A stretch of 64,000 bases of DNA from Nocardioides sp. 1609. Lineage in GTDB: Bacteria; Actinomycetota; Actinomycetes; Propionibacteriales; Nocardioidaceae. Under the pieces are notes generated by a model that ran no database searches, was not told the DNA's origin, and saw nothing but the letters and a program-made list of their open reading frames with translations. The stretch is from assembly GCF_004522105.1 (NCBI RefSeq), contig NZ_SPUJ01000003.1, positions 806,001 through 870,000 of the forward strand. The letters run 5' to 3'. This document shows, piece after piece, positions 63,765 to 64,000 of the stretch; within the stretch, counting starts at the first letter, position 1; every line of letters begins with the position of its first letter. A program made the translations under genes and the position numbers.

Positions 63765-64000
63765 CGATGGACGTGACGCCCTCGGGGACCGCGGGACCCT
63801 GGCTCGCCTGGCCGTTGCGCAGCAGGGTGCGCCACTTGGCGCGGGAGTACGTCGCCGGCCGGGTGCTGGCGACCCAGTCGCGGAGGATCTCGACGAACCG
63901 CTCCGGGTGGTCCTTGTGCGGGAAGTGCCCGGCGTCCTCGATCACCTCGACCCGGGCCCCGGGGGCGAGGGCGGCGGCGTTGCGGGCGTGGCAGACCGGG
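63760..64000 (-). CDS. Alpha/beta hydrolase, C-terminal end (cut by window edge)
   Basis: The last ~80 residues of an alpha/beta-hydrolase-fold protein; the rest is beyond the right edge. The catalytic His lies in EDAGHFPHKDHPERF, which is typical of hydrolases ending with VEILRDWV. A ~30-residue tail (SRAKWRTLLRNG...) follows the domain. The substrate cannot be inferred from this fragment. Confidence 0.85.
   Translation of the reverse strand, partial: PVCHARNAAALAPGARVEVIEDAGHFPHKDHPERFVEILRDWVASTRPATYSRAKWRTLLRNGQASQGPAVPEGVTSIA

Overview
The window is about 72% G+C with dense, overlapping genes. Many genes start with GTG, and many appear to be read from leaderless promoters. The gene content is that of a high-GC actinobacterium, most likely Nocardioides or a close relative (Propionibacteriales). 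Markers are PriA-type HisA, an ANTAR-domain PdtaR regulator, DUF3052 beside a homodimeric-type AceE, the Trp-operon-associated membrane protein, a HGxxPAAW protein, and a fused RNase H/phosphatase beside a zinc-ribbon protein and a Nif3-like protein. The genus is an inference from gene content; no 16S gene is present. Most of the window is conserved core chromosome with no transposase, prophage or CRISPR array.

Layout from left to right. 0-2.6 kb: the N-terminal part of polA, a hotdog thioesterase and a GNAT acetyltransferase. 2.9-8.8 kb: a branched-chain amino acid (Liv-type) ABC transporter, livHMGF on the plus strand facing its own binding-protein gene on the minus strand. The binding protein appears to be circularly permuted, and LivH carries an extra extracellular domain. 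8.9-10.8 kb: pdtaR, a small protein, an odd short-armed tRNA with anticodon CAA, a LAGLIDADG-like remnant and a lipoprotein. 10.8-24.8 kb: pyk, gltBD, lgt, an SCO1-like protein, trpA-trpB-trpC, and small membrane proteins of the trp neighbourhood. trpE and trpF are not in this cluster. 24.8-28.5 kb: hisI coupled to ackA and pta. 28.5-32.3 kb: a heterodimeric ABC exporter with one degenerate ATP site. 32.4-34.9 kb: three unrecognised genes, including a 526-residue protein and a lipoprotein. 35-40.5 kb: hisDCBH, a membrane protein, hisA (priA) and hisF as one overlapping operon. 40.6-51.5 kb: a Lon-substrate-domain protein, YbaK, a DUF3352 protein, dnaE, RNase H/phosphatase, a zinc-ribbon protein, Nif3 and a small zinc-ribbon protein. 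51.5-57.8 kb: an acyl-CoA synthetase and a signalling module described below. 57.8-64 kb: tRNA-Val, an AhpE-type peroxiredoxin, a second acyl-CoA synthetase, a DUF3052 protein, aceE and the end of an alpha/beta hydrolase gene.

Three observations deserve most attention. First, the branched-chain amino acid binding protein at 7405-8766 has its two halves in swapped order. The segment that normally ends such proteins follows the signal peptide, and the segment that normally begins them is at the C-terminus. Second, two operons at 53.2-57.4 kb share a near-identical upstream element: a TGAGAG dyad followed by CTCAC hexamers every 11 bp. One operon encodes an Asp-rich repeat protein, a histidine kinase and an OmpR-type regulator. 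The other encodes a secreted Asn/Thr/Arg-rich protein and a non-RD Ser/Thr kinase. Together they look like one regulon controlled by the local two-component system. Third, at least a dozen genes have a TANNNT box exactly 6-7 nt before the start codon, so leaderless transcription appears common here and includes the his, pta-ackA, pyk and pdtaR units.
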